A stretch of 64,000 nucleotides of DNA from Amycolatopsis sp. DSM 110486 (GCF_019468465.1 NZ_CP080519.1:9665001-9729000), one strand, 5' to 3'; counted from the first letter of the stretch, positions 34,716 to 43,197 are shown. Made by a program: numbers and translations. Notes: generated by a model not told the origin, from the letters alone.

Positions 34716-35102
34716 GTGACCGACGACCTCAGAGCGGCCGGCGCGCGACGCCTGCCCACGCTCCACATCACCACCACGACCGCCGCCGGCACGATGGTGG
34801 TCACCGCCGCCGGGGAGATCGACACCGCGGTGTCTGACACGCTGCGCGACAAGCTCGTCGCGGCCCTGGAAGCCCGCCCCGACGTGCTCGTCGTGGACCT
34901 GTCCGAGGTGCCGTTCTGCGACTCCAGCGGCCTTTCGGTGCTGATCGACGTCCGGGGCCGCGCGACCGAGGCCGGGATCCCGTTCCGCATCGTCACCCAG
35001 CAGCGCGGCCTGCTGCGGCCGATCGGGTTGCTGCACCTCGACTCGGTGCTGGAGATCCACCCGAACCTGGCGGCGGCCACCGGTAGCGTCCCCTCGTCGT
35101 AG
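34716..35102 (+). CDS. STAS-domain anti-anti-sigma factor
   Basis: A 128-residue STAS protein. GTG 34716 is chosen for the GGAGGG just upstream; an earlier GTG at 34671 lacks one. The fold runs from MVVTAAGEIDTAVSDTL to VLVVDLSEVPFCDSSGLSVL, where Ser70/Ser71 of the D-S-S-G motif is the usual phosphorylation site. It would free a sigma factor by binding an RsbW-type kinase, one of which lies 4 kb to the right. Confidence 0.9.
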   Translation: MTDDLRAAGARRLPTLHITTTTAAGTMVVTAAGEIDTAVSDTLRDKLVAALEARPDVLVVDLSEVPFCDSSGLSVLIDVRGRATEAGIPFRIVTQQRGLLRPIGLLHLDSVLEIHPNLAAATGSVPSS

Positions 35103-35136
35103 TGCGAGCCCGCGGCAGTGGGCCTAATGTCCTCAC

Positions 35137-35634
35137 ATGAGCGATCTGCCACGGTTTCCTGACGACTCCACGCCGCCTTCCTTCTCCGGCGAACCCCCAC
35201 GTCCGGCCGTGCCCAACACCATCACGGTCGCGTTCTGGGCGTTCGTCGCCTCGACCGTGATCGGCATCGTCGCCGCCCTGCTGCTGTTCGGGCAGAAGGA
35301 CGACCTCGTCGACGCCGCCCGCCGCACCAATCCCAACCTCGACCAGGCGCAGCTCGACCAGGCCGCGAACATCGCGCTCATCGTGGCGGTCGTGATCGCG
35401 GTCATCATCGCGCTGCTGTACCTGCTGTTCGCGGTGAAGCTGCGCGCCGGTCGCAACTGGGCGCGGATCGTGCTGACCGTGCTCACGGCGCTGCAGGTCC
35501 TGTCGCTCCTCACTGGCAATGGCGGCACCTGGCTGAGCTACCTCTCGGCGCTGGCAGCCGTGATCGGCGTCGTGTTCTCGTTCCTCGGCGATTCCAACGC
35601 CTACATAGCGGCGGGCAAGCAGGTTCGGAGGTAA
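35137..35634 (+). CDS. Four-helix membrane protein, unknown function
   Basis: A 165-residue protein with a Pro-rich cytoplasmic head (residues 1-27) and four predicted transmembrane segments: FWAFVASTVIGIVAALLLF, then LIVAVVIAVIIALLYLLFAV, then IVLTVLTALQVLSLL, then YLSALAAVIGVVFSFL. The layout is that of small actinobacterial membrane proteins annotated as hypothetical. It follows the STAS gene by 34 bases and may be co-transcribed. Confidence 0.8.
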   Translation: MSDLPRFPDDSTPPSFSGEPPRPAVPNTITVAFWAFVASTVIGIVAALLLFGQKDDLVDAARRTNPNLDQAQLDQAANIALIVAVVIAVIIALLYLLFAVKLRAGRNWARIVLTVLTALQVLSLLTGNGGTWLSYLSALAAVIGVVFSFLGDSNAYIAAGKQVRR

Positions 35635-35659
35635 CCACTCCGGCAGCGGCTGGCGGCTC

Positions 35660-35675
35660 TAGTGCACGTGCACTA
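35660..35675. promoter_or_regulatory. Perfect 16-bp palindrome upstream of the second STAS gene
   Basis: TAGTGCACGTGCACTA is perfectly symmetric. Its right end overlaps TACTCT (35674-35679), which fits a -10 hexamer. It lies about 140 bases before the STAS gene at 35814 in a 179-base gap with no other feature. It is likely an operator for an unidentified dimeric regulator. Confidence 0.55.
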
Positions 35676-35813
35676 CTCTGGGTCTTGGTTGAGTCACCAG
35701 CCGCCGCGATTTCACCGCGCTCCGGGAGCGTTGGCGCCGATCGGCTGGGATGCCCGAACTCCGGCCCGGGTCGGCCGTGACCCGGGTGCGCGTTCTACGA
35801 GAGGCGGGCCGCG

Positions 35814-36239
35814 ATGAGCGCCCTACGCCGCACGAAAGCTCCTTCCGCCAGGGTCGGCCACGTCGACCCGAAACGCCTGCTCGACCTGCACGTCCACCGG
35901 CCCGTGCCAGGCGTGTCCGTGGTGGAGGTGGTGGGCGAGGTGGATCTCTGCACCGCCCCGCACCTCGCCGAGGTCGTCGAAGCCAGGATCCGCAGCACGG
36001 TCGGCGTAGTGATCATCGACCTCGGCCGCACCACGTTCCTCGCCGTCGCCGGCCTGAAGGTCCTGCGCCGCATGCAGCTGCTGGCCGAGCTCCTCGACAC
36101 CGACTTCTACGTGGACCCCGGCGACTCCCACCCGGCTCGCCGCCTGCTTCAGCTCATGCCACTCGGCTGCGAACGCCCCGGCGCCGCAGCGGGCCTCTCA
36201 CCCGTCCACGTCCCCGGCCAGCGGCGGCTCACCACCTGA
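35814..36239 (+). CDS. Degenerate STAS-domain protein
   Basis: A 141-residue protein with a STAS core (VSVVEVVGEVDLCTAPHLAEVV ... VGVVIIDLGRTTFLAVAGLKVL). The position of the usual D-S-S-G is L-A-V-A-G (residues 76-80), so the phosphorylatable Ser and preceding Asp are absent. It should not be switched off by an RsbW kinase, or it binds something else. GAGAGG lies before the ATG. The last 25 residues are outside the fold. Confidence 0.82.
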   Translation: MSALRRTKAPSARVGHVDPKRLLDLHVHRPVPGVSVVEVVGEVDLCTAPHLAEVVEARIRSTVGVVIIDLGRTTFLAVAGLKVLRRMQLLAELLDTDFYVDPGDSHPARRLLQLMPLGCERPGAAAGLSPVHVPGQRRLTT

Positions 36240-36330
36240 CGGTTTCCCGGCGCACATCCCTGGCCGCGGACCCGGGATCCGATGGCAAGATCACCACGGG
36301 GACCACCACCGCGGACGCCGGGAGAGCACC

Positions 36331-37233
36331 ATGCGCATCGGTTTCACCCTGCCCCAGTTCGGCCCGTTCGCCGGAGACGGCTCGGGCGTCACCCGCTTCG
36401 CCCGGCGTGCCGAGGAGCTCGGTGCCGCGAGCCTGTGGGTCGGCGACCGCCTGCTCGCACCGGTGCACCCGACGGTCGGGTACGGCGGCTCCGACGCGAT
36501 CCCGGCCGAGTTCGCCGTGCGGCTCGACCCGTTCGCGCTGCTGGCCGCCGCGGCCGCGGTGACCGAGCGGGTGCGGCTCGGCACCAACGTGCTCAACGCG
36601 CCCTGGTACCCGCCCGCTCTGCTCGCGCGCTCGCTCACCACGATCGACGCGCTCAGCGGTGGCCGGCTGGTCCCTGGGCTGGGCACGGGCTGGTCTCCCG
36701 AGGAGTACGAGGCCGTGAACGTGCCGATGACCGAACGCGGCGCGCGCCTCGACGAATGCCTCGACGCCCTCGAAGCACTGTGGACCACCGATCCCGCCGA
36801 ATACCGCGGCCGGCACTGGACCGTGCCCGAAACCCACGACTCGTTCAAGCCGCTCCGCACGCCGCCGGTGTACCTCGCCGGGTACGCGCCGGCCGCGATG
36901 CGCCGGATCGCGCGGCGGGCGGCTGGCTGGCTGCCGGTGATCACGCCGCCGGCCGAGTACGACCCGGCGACCGCGATCCTGGCGCCGCTGGCGAACCTGC
37001 GGCAGCTGGCCGAGGAGGCCGGCCGTGACCCCGCGGAACTGGGCGCGATCCTGCGCGTCTACCCGCGGGCCGGCGCCGGCGTGGCGGACGTGGTCACGGC
37101 CATCGAGCGCACCGCCCAGGACACCGAGCTTCGCGACGTGTTCGTCGACCTCACCTTCACCGCGCGCAGCACCGACCACGCCCTCGAGCTCGTGGAGACG
37201 ATCTTGGGGCAGACCTCCCACGAGCCCGCGTGA
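36331..37233 (+). CDS. LLM-class F420-dependent oxidoreductase (TIGR03619-like)
   Basis: A 300-residue LLM protein: RIGFTLPQFGPFAGDG, EELGAASLWVGDRLLAPVHP, RVRLGTNVLNAPWYPPALLAR and LSGGRLVPGLGTGWSPEEYEAVNVP. The GTGW-SxxE-x-x-AxxVP motif marks the F420-binding LLM subgroup common in mycobacteria and Amycolatopsis. The ribosome site is GGGAGAG. It probably reduces or oxidises a small molecule with F420; the substrate is unknown. Confidence 0.88.
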   Translation: MRIGFTLPQFGPFAGDGSGVTRFARRAEELGAASLWVGDRLLAPVHPTVGYGGSDAIPAEFAVRLDPFALLAAAAAVTERVRLGTNVLNAPWYPPALLARSLTTIDALSGGRLVPGLGTGWSPEEYEAVNVPMTERGARLDECLDALEALWTTDPAEYRGRHWTVPETHDSFKPLRTPPVYLAGYAPAAMRRIARRAAGWLPVITPPAEYDPATAILAPLANLRQLAEEAGRDPAELGAILRVYPRAGAGVADVVTAIERTAQDTELRDVFVDLTFTARSTDHALELVETILGQTSHEPA

Positions 37234-37288
37234 CGCGTTCACCCTCCGTTGGTTGCCCGCCGGGGTCCGGACTGCCGAAGATGTCGGG

Positions 37289-37474
37289 ATGATCGAGCGC
37301 CACCACCACCGGCACGAGTCCGACGAGAACGACGGACTCGCCGAGGCCGCCCAGCACGCCGGCTTCGACCTCGGGACCGACGTCGCCCAGCCGGTGGCCG
37401 GGCACGAGCACAACGCCTTCGACGCGGAGGTCGACCTCGGCGTGGACGGCGAGCCGCCGGAGCTGCGCGGCTGA
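37289..37474 (+). CDS. Small acidic His-rich protein, unknown function
   Basis: A 61-residue frame with good GC third-position bias, beginning MIERHHHRHESDENDG and ending EVDLGVDGEPPELRG. It is acidic, has a His cluster at the N-terminus and no predicted helix long enough for a membrane span. A near-perfect terminator starts 25 bases after the stop, which supports expression. The His cluster could bind metal; this is speculation. Confidence 0.55.
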   Translation: MIERHHHRHESDENDGLAEAAQHAGFDLGTDVAQPVAGHEHNAFDAEVDLGVDGEPPELRG

Positions 37475-37498
37475 CCGAAGATCATCCCCGGGTACGAA

Positions 37499-37533
37499 GA
37501 TGGCCCCCGACCGGAGCCAGGTCGGGGGCCATC
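37499..37533 (+). terminator. Very strong terminator hairpin
   Basis: GATGGCCCCCGACC at 37499-37512 pairs perfectly over 14 bp with GGTCGGGGGCCATC at 37520-37533; the loop is GGAGCCA. It closes the LLM/small-protein transcript. Confidence 0.85.
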
Positions 37534-37702
37534 GTCTCGGGCCGGTGCGCTGTGCCCGCCTCTCGGCAGATCGCGCGACGCGGCGCAGGCCGGATGCCGA
37601 GGCAGCCGGACGGAACACCGCCTCGACGAGGGGTGAGCCCGGCGGACACGAAACGCATCGACCGCCTCTTTCAACATCACGAGCGGCGATCGCTATTCCC
37701 GC

Positions 37703-38236
37703 TCAGGCGGGCCCTGGTCCGGGGTCGCGGAAGTCGTCCGGGCTGACCTCGTCGAGCAGGTCGCGGAACTGGCGGATCTCGTCCTCGGTGCCCACGCCCG
37801 GCTCGCCGCCGAGCGCTTCGGCCGGGTCCTCGCCGCCGGCCACCGTCACGTCCACCGCGGCCTCGGCGAGCACGGCCTCGGCGACGTCGATGGGTGCGTG
37901 GGCGCGCAGCCCGACCGCGATCGCGTCGCTGGGCCGCGCCGACACGCGCACACCGTCCGAGAGCACCAAGTCGGCGTGGAAGATGCTGTCGCGCAGCTCG
38001 GTGACCTCGACGCTCGTGACTTGCCGGCCGAACGCCGACACCACCTCGAGGATGAGCTCGACCGTGCCCGGCCGGGCCGAGGTCACCTGCTCCTGCGCGG
38101 CGGCGAGTTCCTGCGCCTCCGGTGCGCCGATGGTGATGGCCAGCCAGCGGCGCTGCCCCGTTTCCTCGCGCAGCAGCACCACCGGCGCCACCTCCTGGGC
38201 GACAACGGCGAGACCCTGGACCCGCACTTGCACCAT
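37703..38236 (-). CDS. Bifunctional nuclease family protein (DUF151)
   Basis: A 177-residue protein whose first 135 residues form a DUF151 domain (VVLLREETGQRRWLAITIG, DLVLSDGVRVSARPSDAIAVGLR), followed by an acidic tail (DEIRQFRDLLDEVSPDDF). DUF151 proteins have DNase/RNase activity in plants and occur beside stress genes in actinobacteria. ATG 38236 is used. A GGGTAT hexamer at 38277-38282 (minus strand) may be the -10 of a SigB-class promoter. Confidence 0.88.
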   Translation of the reverse strand: MVQVRVQGLAVVAQEVAPVVLLREETGQRRWLAITIGAPEAQELAAAQEQVTSARPGTVELILEVVSAFGRQVTSVEVTELRDSIFHADLVLSDGVRVSARPSDAIAVGLRAHAPIDVAEAVLAEAAVDVTVAGGEDPAEALGGEPGVGTEDEIRQFRDLLDEVSPDDFRDPGPGPA

Positions 38237-38321
38237 GTGATTCACCCGCTTCCGGACTGAGATCCCCCTGGGGGACATACCCAGTGTCGCGCGCGGGCAC
38301 GCGTACCCGCGCGGGGCGGGG

Positions 38322-39053
38322 TCAGGTAAAACTGGACACGGCGGCCACGAACTCGGCCGCCACGTCGTAGAGCTTGCGGTTTCCGTCCTGCGAACGCTTC
38401 ACGAGCCGTTGGAAAGCTTCCTCGGCCGTGATGCGGTGAGCGGCCATCAGGATGCCTTTGGCCTGGTCGATGACGGCACGCGTGTCCAGCGCGCGGTTGA
38501 GCTGCGCCACCAGCTCCTGCGCGTCGAAGTAGCGCCGCGCGCTGCGCAGGCCGAACACCACCGTGGCGGTGTAGAGCTCCAGGATTTTCACCTCGAGGTC
38601 GCTGAACCCGTGTTCGCCGAACCCGAACAGGTTCATCGCGCCGCTGATGTCGCCGTCGACGGTGAGCGGGGCGGCGAGGAAGCTCGCCACGCCGAGTTCG
38701 TCGGCGGCCGAGGCGAACTGCGGCCACTGGTCGGCCACCGCGCCGACGCCGACCCGCACGGGCGCCCCCGTCTCGGCCGCGCGCAGGCACGGCCCGTCGC
38801 CGATGCGGTACTGCTCGCGGTCGAAGTTCACCGCGCGCTGGTCGGTGCTGGCGACGGTCTCCCCGACGCCGTCCCGCACCAGCGTGATGCTGGCCATGTC
38901 TGCCCCGGCCACCACACCGACCACGTGCTCGCAGACCGCCTGCAGCATCTGGCCGAGATCGAGTTCCTGGTGGTCGAGCATCGCGGTCAGCGACTCCATC
39001 GCCACGGTGACTTCGTCAAGCCGCGCGGATAGCCGTTCCTGGCCGCCGGTCAT
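38322..39053 (-). CDS. GAF-ANTAR RNA-binding antiterminator protein
   Basis: A 243-residue protein. Residues 30-165 are a GAF sensor domain (ADMASITLVRDGVGETVAST, YRIGDGPCLRAAETG, FLAAPLTVDGDISGAMNLFG). The C-terminal three-helix ANTAR domain has AVIDQAKGILMAAHRITAEEAF. ANTAR binds tandem RNA hexaloop hairpins to prevent termination. ATG 39053 with GGGTCTGGG upstream is the start. It is divergent from the RsbW/SigB pair, suggesting joint stress control. Confidence 0.92.
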   Translation of the reverse strand: MTGGQERLSARLDEVTVAMESLTAMLDHQELDLGQMLQAVCEHVVGVVAGADMASITLVRDGVGETVASTDQRAVNFDREQYRIGDGPCLRAAETGAPVRVGVGAVADQWPQFASAADELGVASFLAAPLTVDGDISGAMNLFGFGEHGFSDLEVKILELYTATVVFGLRSARRYFDAQELVAQLNRALDTRAVIDQAKGILMAAHRITAEEAFQRLVKRSQDGNRKLYDVAAEFVAAVSSFT

Positions 39054-39234
39054 GTTTCCCAGACCCTTCTCTTGGGTACTTGACGGGCGCTGCAGACCAG
39101 GCGAGACCCGGGCGCGCGCCACTACTGGCCGCTAGCGCTTTAACGGGTCCTCGGGCGACATTACTGCATCCCGATCACCTGTCCGGCACGCGGTGCCGCT
39201 CCCTCTCACCACCCCGTACGAGTCGCGAAACCGA

Positions 39235-39261
39235 GGTGTCGAAGCCTGACCGAGTGGGTAT
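39235..39261 (+). promoter_or_regulatory. Candidate SigB/SigF-class promoter of rsbW-sigB
   Basis: GGTGTC at 39235-39240 and GGGTAT at 39256-39261 are separated by 15 bases, close to the actinobacterial GTTT-N15-17-GGGTA consensus. The rsbW start at 39271 lies 9 bases downstream of the -10, so the leader would be almost absent. This would make the operon self-activating. Confidence 0.5.
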
Positions 39262-39270
39262 GCGGGGGGC

Positions 39271-39723
39271 ATGGAGAACGAAGCAGCCGGCAGCTCGCCG
39301 AGCCAAGGGATGCCGGCGGTCGACAACCTGCTCGCCGAGGTGGTCGAGCTGCGTCTGCCCGCCGAGACCGCGCAGATCCCGCTGGTACGGATGCTGGCCC
39401 AGGCGGTGGCCGCGCGCGCCGACTACGGGCTCGACGCGATCGCCGACGCGAAGATGGCTGTCGACGAGGCCTGCGCGCAGCTCGTGGAACTCGCCGACTT
39501 CGGCGAGACCATGACCTGCCGCTTCCACGTGGCACCCGAGGGCATCGCGATCACCGTGGAGACCCGCACCGGGCACGCGCGGCTGCCGAGCGAGCGCAGC
39601 TTCGGCTGGCACGTGCTCACGACGCTGGCCGCCGCCGTGTCATCGACCAACACCACGGCTCCCGACGGCGTCGGCAACACCCTGGCGATCCACCTCGAGC
39701 TGGGCCCGGGGACGGCCAGGTGA
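39271..39723 (+). CDS. RsbW-type anti-sigma factor (HATPase)
   Basis: A 150-residue GHKL-fold protein with the N-box DAKMAVDEACAQLV and the late GHARLPSERSFGWHVLTTL region. RsbW proteins bind and inactivate a SigB-class sigma factor and phosphorylate STAS antagonists. Its stop overlaps the sigB start, the classical anti-sigma/sigma coupling. The STAS proteins at 34.7 and 35.8 kb are potential antagonists. Confidence 0.88.
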   Translation: MENEAAGSSPSQGMPAVDNLLAEVVELRLPAETAQIPLVRMLAQAVAARADYGLDAIADAKMAVDEACAQLVELADFGETMTCRFHVAPEGIAITVETRTGHARLPSERSFGWHVLTTLAAAVSSTNTTAPDGVGNTLAIHLELGPGTAR

Positions 39724-40505
39724 ACCAGCAGCCGATCACCCGGCGCCGGGACGAGTACGCCCACACGGTGCCGCTGTTCGAAGAGTTCGTCGCCCTCGAC
39801 GCGGACGATCCGCGCCGCCCGCGCCTGCGCGAGCAACTGGTGACGGAGTTCCTCCCGGTCGCCGAGCACATCGCCACGCGCTTCACCGGCCGCGGCGAGC
39901 CGCGCGAGGACCTCGTGCAGGTGGCCCGCATCGGGCTGCTCAACGCCATCGACCGGTTCACCCCGGACCGCGGCCCGGACTTCCTCTCCTTCGCCGTGCC
40001 CACGATCATGGGCGAGATCCGCCGCCACTTCCGCGACACCGGCTGGTCCGTGCGCGTGCCGCGCCGGCTGAAGGAACTGCACCTCGCCCTGAGCCACGGC
40101 TCGAGCGCGCTGTCTCAGACCCTCGGCCGCGCGCCGACGCCGACGGAGCTCGCGGAGCACCTCGGGCTCGACGTCGACGAAGTCCACGAAGGTCTCATCG
40201 CCGGCAACGCCTACCAGACGCTGTCGGTCGACAAGCCCGTGCACGACGACGCGGAACCCCTCTCGCTCGCGGACACCCTCGGCGAGGAAGACGCGGAACT
40301 CGAGCACATCGAAAACCACGAGGCGCTGGAACCGCTGCTTCGCGAACTGCCGCAGCGCGAGCGCGCGATCCTCGTGATGCGCTTCTTCGGCGGTCTCACG
40401 CAAACCCAGATCGCGCACCGCGTGGGCATTTCCCAGATGCACGTCTCGCGCCTGCTGTCACAGACTCTGGAACAACTTCGCGGAAAACTCACCACCGACC
40501 CGTGA
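39720..40505 (+). CDS. SigB/SigF-family stress sigma factor
   Basis: A 261-residue group-3 sigma factor: region 2 (EDLVQVARIGLLNAIDRFTPDRGPDFLSFAVPTIMGEIRRHFRD), region 3 (PTPTELAEHLGLDVDEVHEGL) and region 4 (LTQTQIAHRVGISQMHVSRLL). GTG 39720 overlaps the rsbW stop (GTGA). It directs general stress or late-growth transcription at GTTT/GGGTA promoters. Confidence 0.95.
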   Translation: MNQQPITRRRDEYAHTVPLFEEFVALDADDPRRPRLREQLVTEFLPVAEHIATRFTGRGEPREDLVQVARIGLLNAIDRFTPDRGPDFLSFAVPTIMGEIRRHFRDTGWSVRVPRRLKELHLALSHGSSALSQTLGRAPTPTELAEHLGLDVDEVHEGLIAGNAYQTLSVDKPVHDDAEPLSLADTLGEEDAELEHIENHEALEPLLRELPQRERAILVMRFFGGLTQTQIAHRVGISQMHVSRLLSQTLEQLRGKLTTDP

Positions 40506-40694
40506 GCACGGTTATAACGGAAATCTTTTCACCGAGAACGCCGAAAACCGCCACACGGCAACGGAAATCCCCCCATCGCAGGGCACTCGTTCCCGTTACC
40601 GAAGCGCGATTTCTTCACCCGCCGGAGCGACCCCGTTGTCCACCCCTTCGTCTTCTGCAAGGATTCATTCCCTTCCACGACGAAGGAGTGTCCG

Positions 40695-41108
40695 GTGGCT
40701 TCGATCCTCAACCCGTACATCAGCTTCCGCGACGACGCCCGGCAGGCGATGGAGTTCTACCAGGACGTGTTCGGCGGGACGCTGACCGTGAACACGTTCG
40801 GGGAATCCGGCATGCCGGACTCCCCCGCGGCGAACAACATCATGCACGCTCAGCTCGAAACCGAGAACGGGTTCACGTTGATGGCGGCCGACACGCCGCC
40901 GGGCATGGACCACAACCCCGGCACCAACATCTCGGTCAGCCTCAGCGGCGACGACGGCGACCAGCTGCGCGGCTACTGGGCCAAGCTCTCCGACGGCGGC
41001 AACGTCGCGGTGCCGCTGGAGAAGCAGATGTGGGGCGACGAGTTCGGCATGTGCGTCGACAAGTTCGGCATCGGCTGGATGGTCAACATCACGCAGCCGC
41101 AGGGCTGA
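40695..41108 (+). CDS. VOC/PhnB-like glyoxalase-fold protein
   Basis: A 137-residue protein of the PhnB/3-demethylubiquinone-methyltransferase-like VOC group: NPYISFRDDARQAMEFYQDVFGG, NNIMHAQLETENGFTLMAAD and FGMCVDKFGIGWMVNI. GTG 40695 follows GAAGGAG. VOC proteins bind metals and small molecules or confer resistance; no specific role is known. The 189-base gap before it holds nothing recognisable. Confidence 0.88.
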   Translation: MASILNPYISFRDDARQAMEFYQDVFGGTLTVNTFGESGMPDSPAANNIMHAQLETENGFTLMAADTPPGMDHNPGTNISVSLSGDDGDQLRGYWAKLSDGGNVAVPLEKQMWGDEFGMCVDKFGIGWMVNITQPQG

Positions 41109-41190
41109 GCGCACCCGGCGGCACCCGGGCTGCCGCGGCCGCCGCCGGGTGACCGCCGCGTGTCCGGCAACCGTACGGGGAGGAGACGTG

Positions 41191-42486
41191 ATGCGGGTCG
41201 TGATCGTCGGGGGCGGGTTCGCCGGGTACAACGCGGCGAAGCGGCTGCGCAGGACCGCGGACGACGACGTGGAAGTGGTGGTGGTCAACCCCACCGACTA
41301 CTTCCTCTACCTGCCGCTGTTGCCGGAGGTCTCGGCCGGGCTGCTCGACCCGCGCAGCATCACCGTCTCGATCCCCGGAACCCTGCGCGGCGTGCGGCTG
41401 GTGCTGGGCACGGTGACCACTGTGGACTTCGACGCGCACACGATCGGCTACACCGACCCCGAGGACCGCGGCCACGAGCTGTCCTACGACCGGCTCGTGC
41501 TCGCAGCCGGCAGTGTGAACAAGCTCCTGCCGATCCCGGGCGTAGCCGAGACCGCCCACGGGTTCCGCGGGGTGCCGGAGGCGCTCTACCTGCGCGACCA
41601 CATCACCCGTCAGATCGAGCTCGCCGCCGCGGCCGACGATCCGGAGGAGCGCACGGCTCGCTGCACGTTCGTGGTCGTGGGCGCCGGCTACACCGGCACC
41701 GAGGTCGCGGTCCAGGGTCCGGCGTTCACCGAGGCGCTCGCCGCGCGCCACCCCGAGCTCACGGGGCAGCCGGTGCGCTGGCTGCTGCTCGACATCGCCG
41801 ACCGCGTGCTGCCCGAACTGGCGCCACGCCTGGGCAAGACCGCCGACACGGTGCTGCGCGAGCGCGGCGTCGAGGTCCTGATGAAGACGTCGGTGAAGGA
41901 CGCCACCGCCGACGCCGTCACGCTCACCACCGGCGAACGCGTCCCGACGCGGTCGCTCGTGTGGTGCGTCGGGGTGCGGCCCGACCCGCTCGTCGCCGAT
42001 GTCGGCCTGCCCACCACCAAGGGCCGCGTCGTGGTGACCGCGCAGCTCGGCGTGCCGGGCTACCCGGACGTGTTCGCGTGCGGCGACGTCGCGGCCGTGC
42101 CCGACCTGACACGGCCGGGCGAGTGCACGGCGATGACCGCGCAGCACGCGCAACGCCAGGGCAAGCTCGCGGGGACGAACGTCGCCGCGTCACTCGGGTA
42201 CGGCCGGCCCGGCACCTACCGCCACCACGACCTCGGGTTCGTGGTCGACCTGGGCGCCGGCCGCGCGGCGGCCAACCCGCTGCACGTGCCGCTTTCGGGC
42301 TGGCCCGCGAAGATCGTGACCCGCGCGTACCACCTGCTGGCGATGCCGGGCAACCGCCTGCGCACCGCCACCAACTGGGGACTCGCGACGGTGAGCCGCC
42401 GCCCGACCGTCCAACTGGGACTGGTCCGGGGCTCGTCTGTGCCGCTGGACACCGACTCCCCCGAGGTACCGCACCGCCGACACTGA
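41191..42486 (+). CDS. ndh: Type II NADH dehydrogenase (NDH-2)
   Basis: A 431-residue FAD/NAD disulfide-reductase-fold enzyme: VVIVGGGFAGYNAAKRL (FAD), FLYLPLLPEVSAGLLDP, FVVVGAGYTGTEVA (NADH) and the quinone-side motif CTAMTAQHAQRQGK. ATG 41191 has GGGGAGGAG upstream. The C-terminal part (YHLLAMPGNRLRTATNWGLA) matches the amphipathic membrane anchor of NDH-2. It passes electrons from NADH to quinone without pumping protons. Confidence 0.92.
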   Translation: MRVVIVGGGFAGYNAAKRLRRTADDDVEVVVVNPTDYFLYLPLLPEVSAGLLDPRSITVSIPGTLRGVRLVLGTVTTVDFDAHTIGYTDPEDRGHELSYDRLVLAAGSVNKLLPIPGVAETAHGFRGVPEALYLRDHITRQIELAAAADDPEERTARCTFVVVGAGYTGTEVAVQGPAFTEALAARHPELTGQPVRWLLLDIADRVLPELAPRLGKTADTVLRERGVEVLMKTSVKDATADAVTLTTGERVPTRSLVWCVGVRPDPLVADVGLPTTKGRVVVTAQLGVPGYPDVFACGDVAAVPDLTRPGECTAMTAQHAQRQGKLAGTNVAASLGYGRPGTYRHHDLGFVVDLGAGRAAANPLHVPLSGWPAKIVTRAYHLLAMPGNRLRTATNWGLATVSRRPTVQLGLVRGSSVPLDTDSPEVPHRRH

Positions 42487-42520
42487 GTCCACTATGGAAC
42501 TCATCGGTTCCACAGTGGAC
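42487..42520. terminator. Bidirectional terminator between ndh and the L,D-transpeptidase
   Basis: GTCCACTATGGAAC (42487-42500) and GTTCCACAGTGGAC (42507-42520) form a 14-bp stem with one mismatch and a TCATCG loop, between two convergent genes whose stops are at 42486 and 42524. Confidence 0.75.
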
Positions 42521-42523
42521 AGA

Positions 42524-43048
42524 TCAGGCCTTCACCTCGACGGACGCGCCCACCGGCAGCCCGGCGAAGAACACCGCCGAGTCGGCGTCGGCCAGGTGGA
42601 TGCAGCCGTGGGAGGGCTTGTCCAACGGCCCGGCGTGGAACGCGATCCCGCCGGCCGCGAAAAACACCGAGTTCGGCATCGGGTCGCCGTACTCGCTGCT
42701 GGTGTGCACCTTGTCCTTCCACGCGACCTTGAAACTGCCCACGGGCGTCGGCTGGCTCGCGTCGCCCGGTTCCATCGCGACCGGTCCGCGCACGACCACG
42801 CCGTCCTTGAGCAGCCACGCGAGCCGCAGTGACAGGCTCGCGCACGCGCCGGTCGTGACCGCGCACGGCGGGGGCGGGGGCGGAGGCGGAGTGGTCGACG
42901 TGGGCGTGGTCTCCGTGGTGGCGGGCGCGAGGCTCGAGGTCTCGGCCAGCGGCGTGGGGGTGGTGGTGGCCGCCTGCGGCGCGGCGCACGCCGTCATCGC
43001 GGCCGCGACGGCCACCAGCACTCCCGTCGCGAAGGTCTTTCCCTGCAT
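42524..43048 (-). CDS. L,D-transpeptidase (YkuD) lipoprotein
   Basis: A 174-residue lipoprotein: signal to AAAMTAC with the lipidated Cys near residue 21, a Thr/Pro-rich spacer with a run of prolines, then a compact YkuD domain. Its catalytic motif is SHGCIHL, with the preceding FHAGP His. ATG 43048 with AGGAG six bases upstream is the start. It probably forms 3-3 peptidoglycan cross-links or attaches proteins; the domain is shorter than in classical LdtMt enzymes. Confidence 0.9.
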   Translation of the reverse strand: MQGKTFATGVLVAVAAAMTACAAPQAATTTPTPLAETSSLAPATTETTPTSTTPPPPPPPPCAVTTGACASLSLRLAWLLKDGVVVRGPVAMEPGDASQPTPVGSFKVAWKDKVHTSSEYGDPMPNSVFFAAGGIAFHAGPLDKPSHGCIHLADADSAVFFAGLPVGASVEVKA

Positions 43049-43140
43049 CGACAACTCCTGTCGTCCCGGTCCACCGTGATCAACGGGTGAGCGGGCGGGA
43101 AGGTTGAGTCCGTGACCGCGGACACTACCGACAAGAAATG

Positions 43141-43168
43141 TTGACGCGTCATCAAAGCCTGGTAGGTT
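43141..43168 (+). promoter_or_regulatory. Sigma-70-type promoter of the LLM gene
   Basis: TTGACG (43141-43146), a 16-base spacer and TAGGTT (43163-43168) match a vegetative -35/-10 pair, 30 bases upstream of the ATG at 43198. Confidence 0.6.
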
Positions 43169-43197
43169 CGACGCCAGGAACTCGCGAGGAAGTGGAC

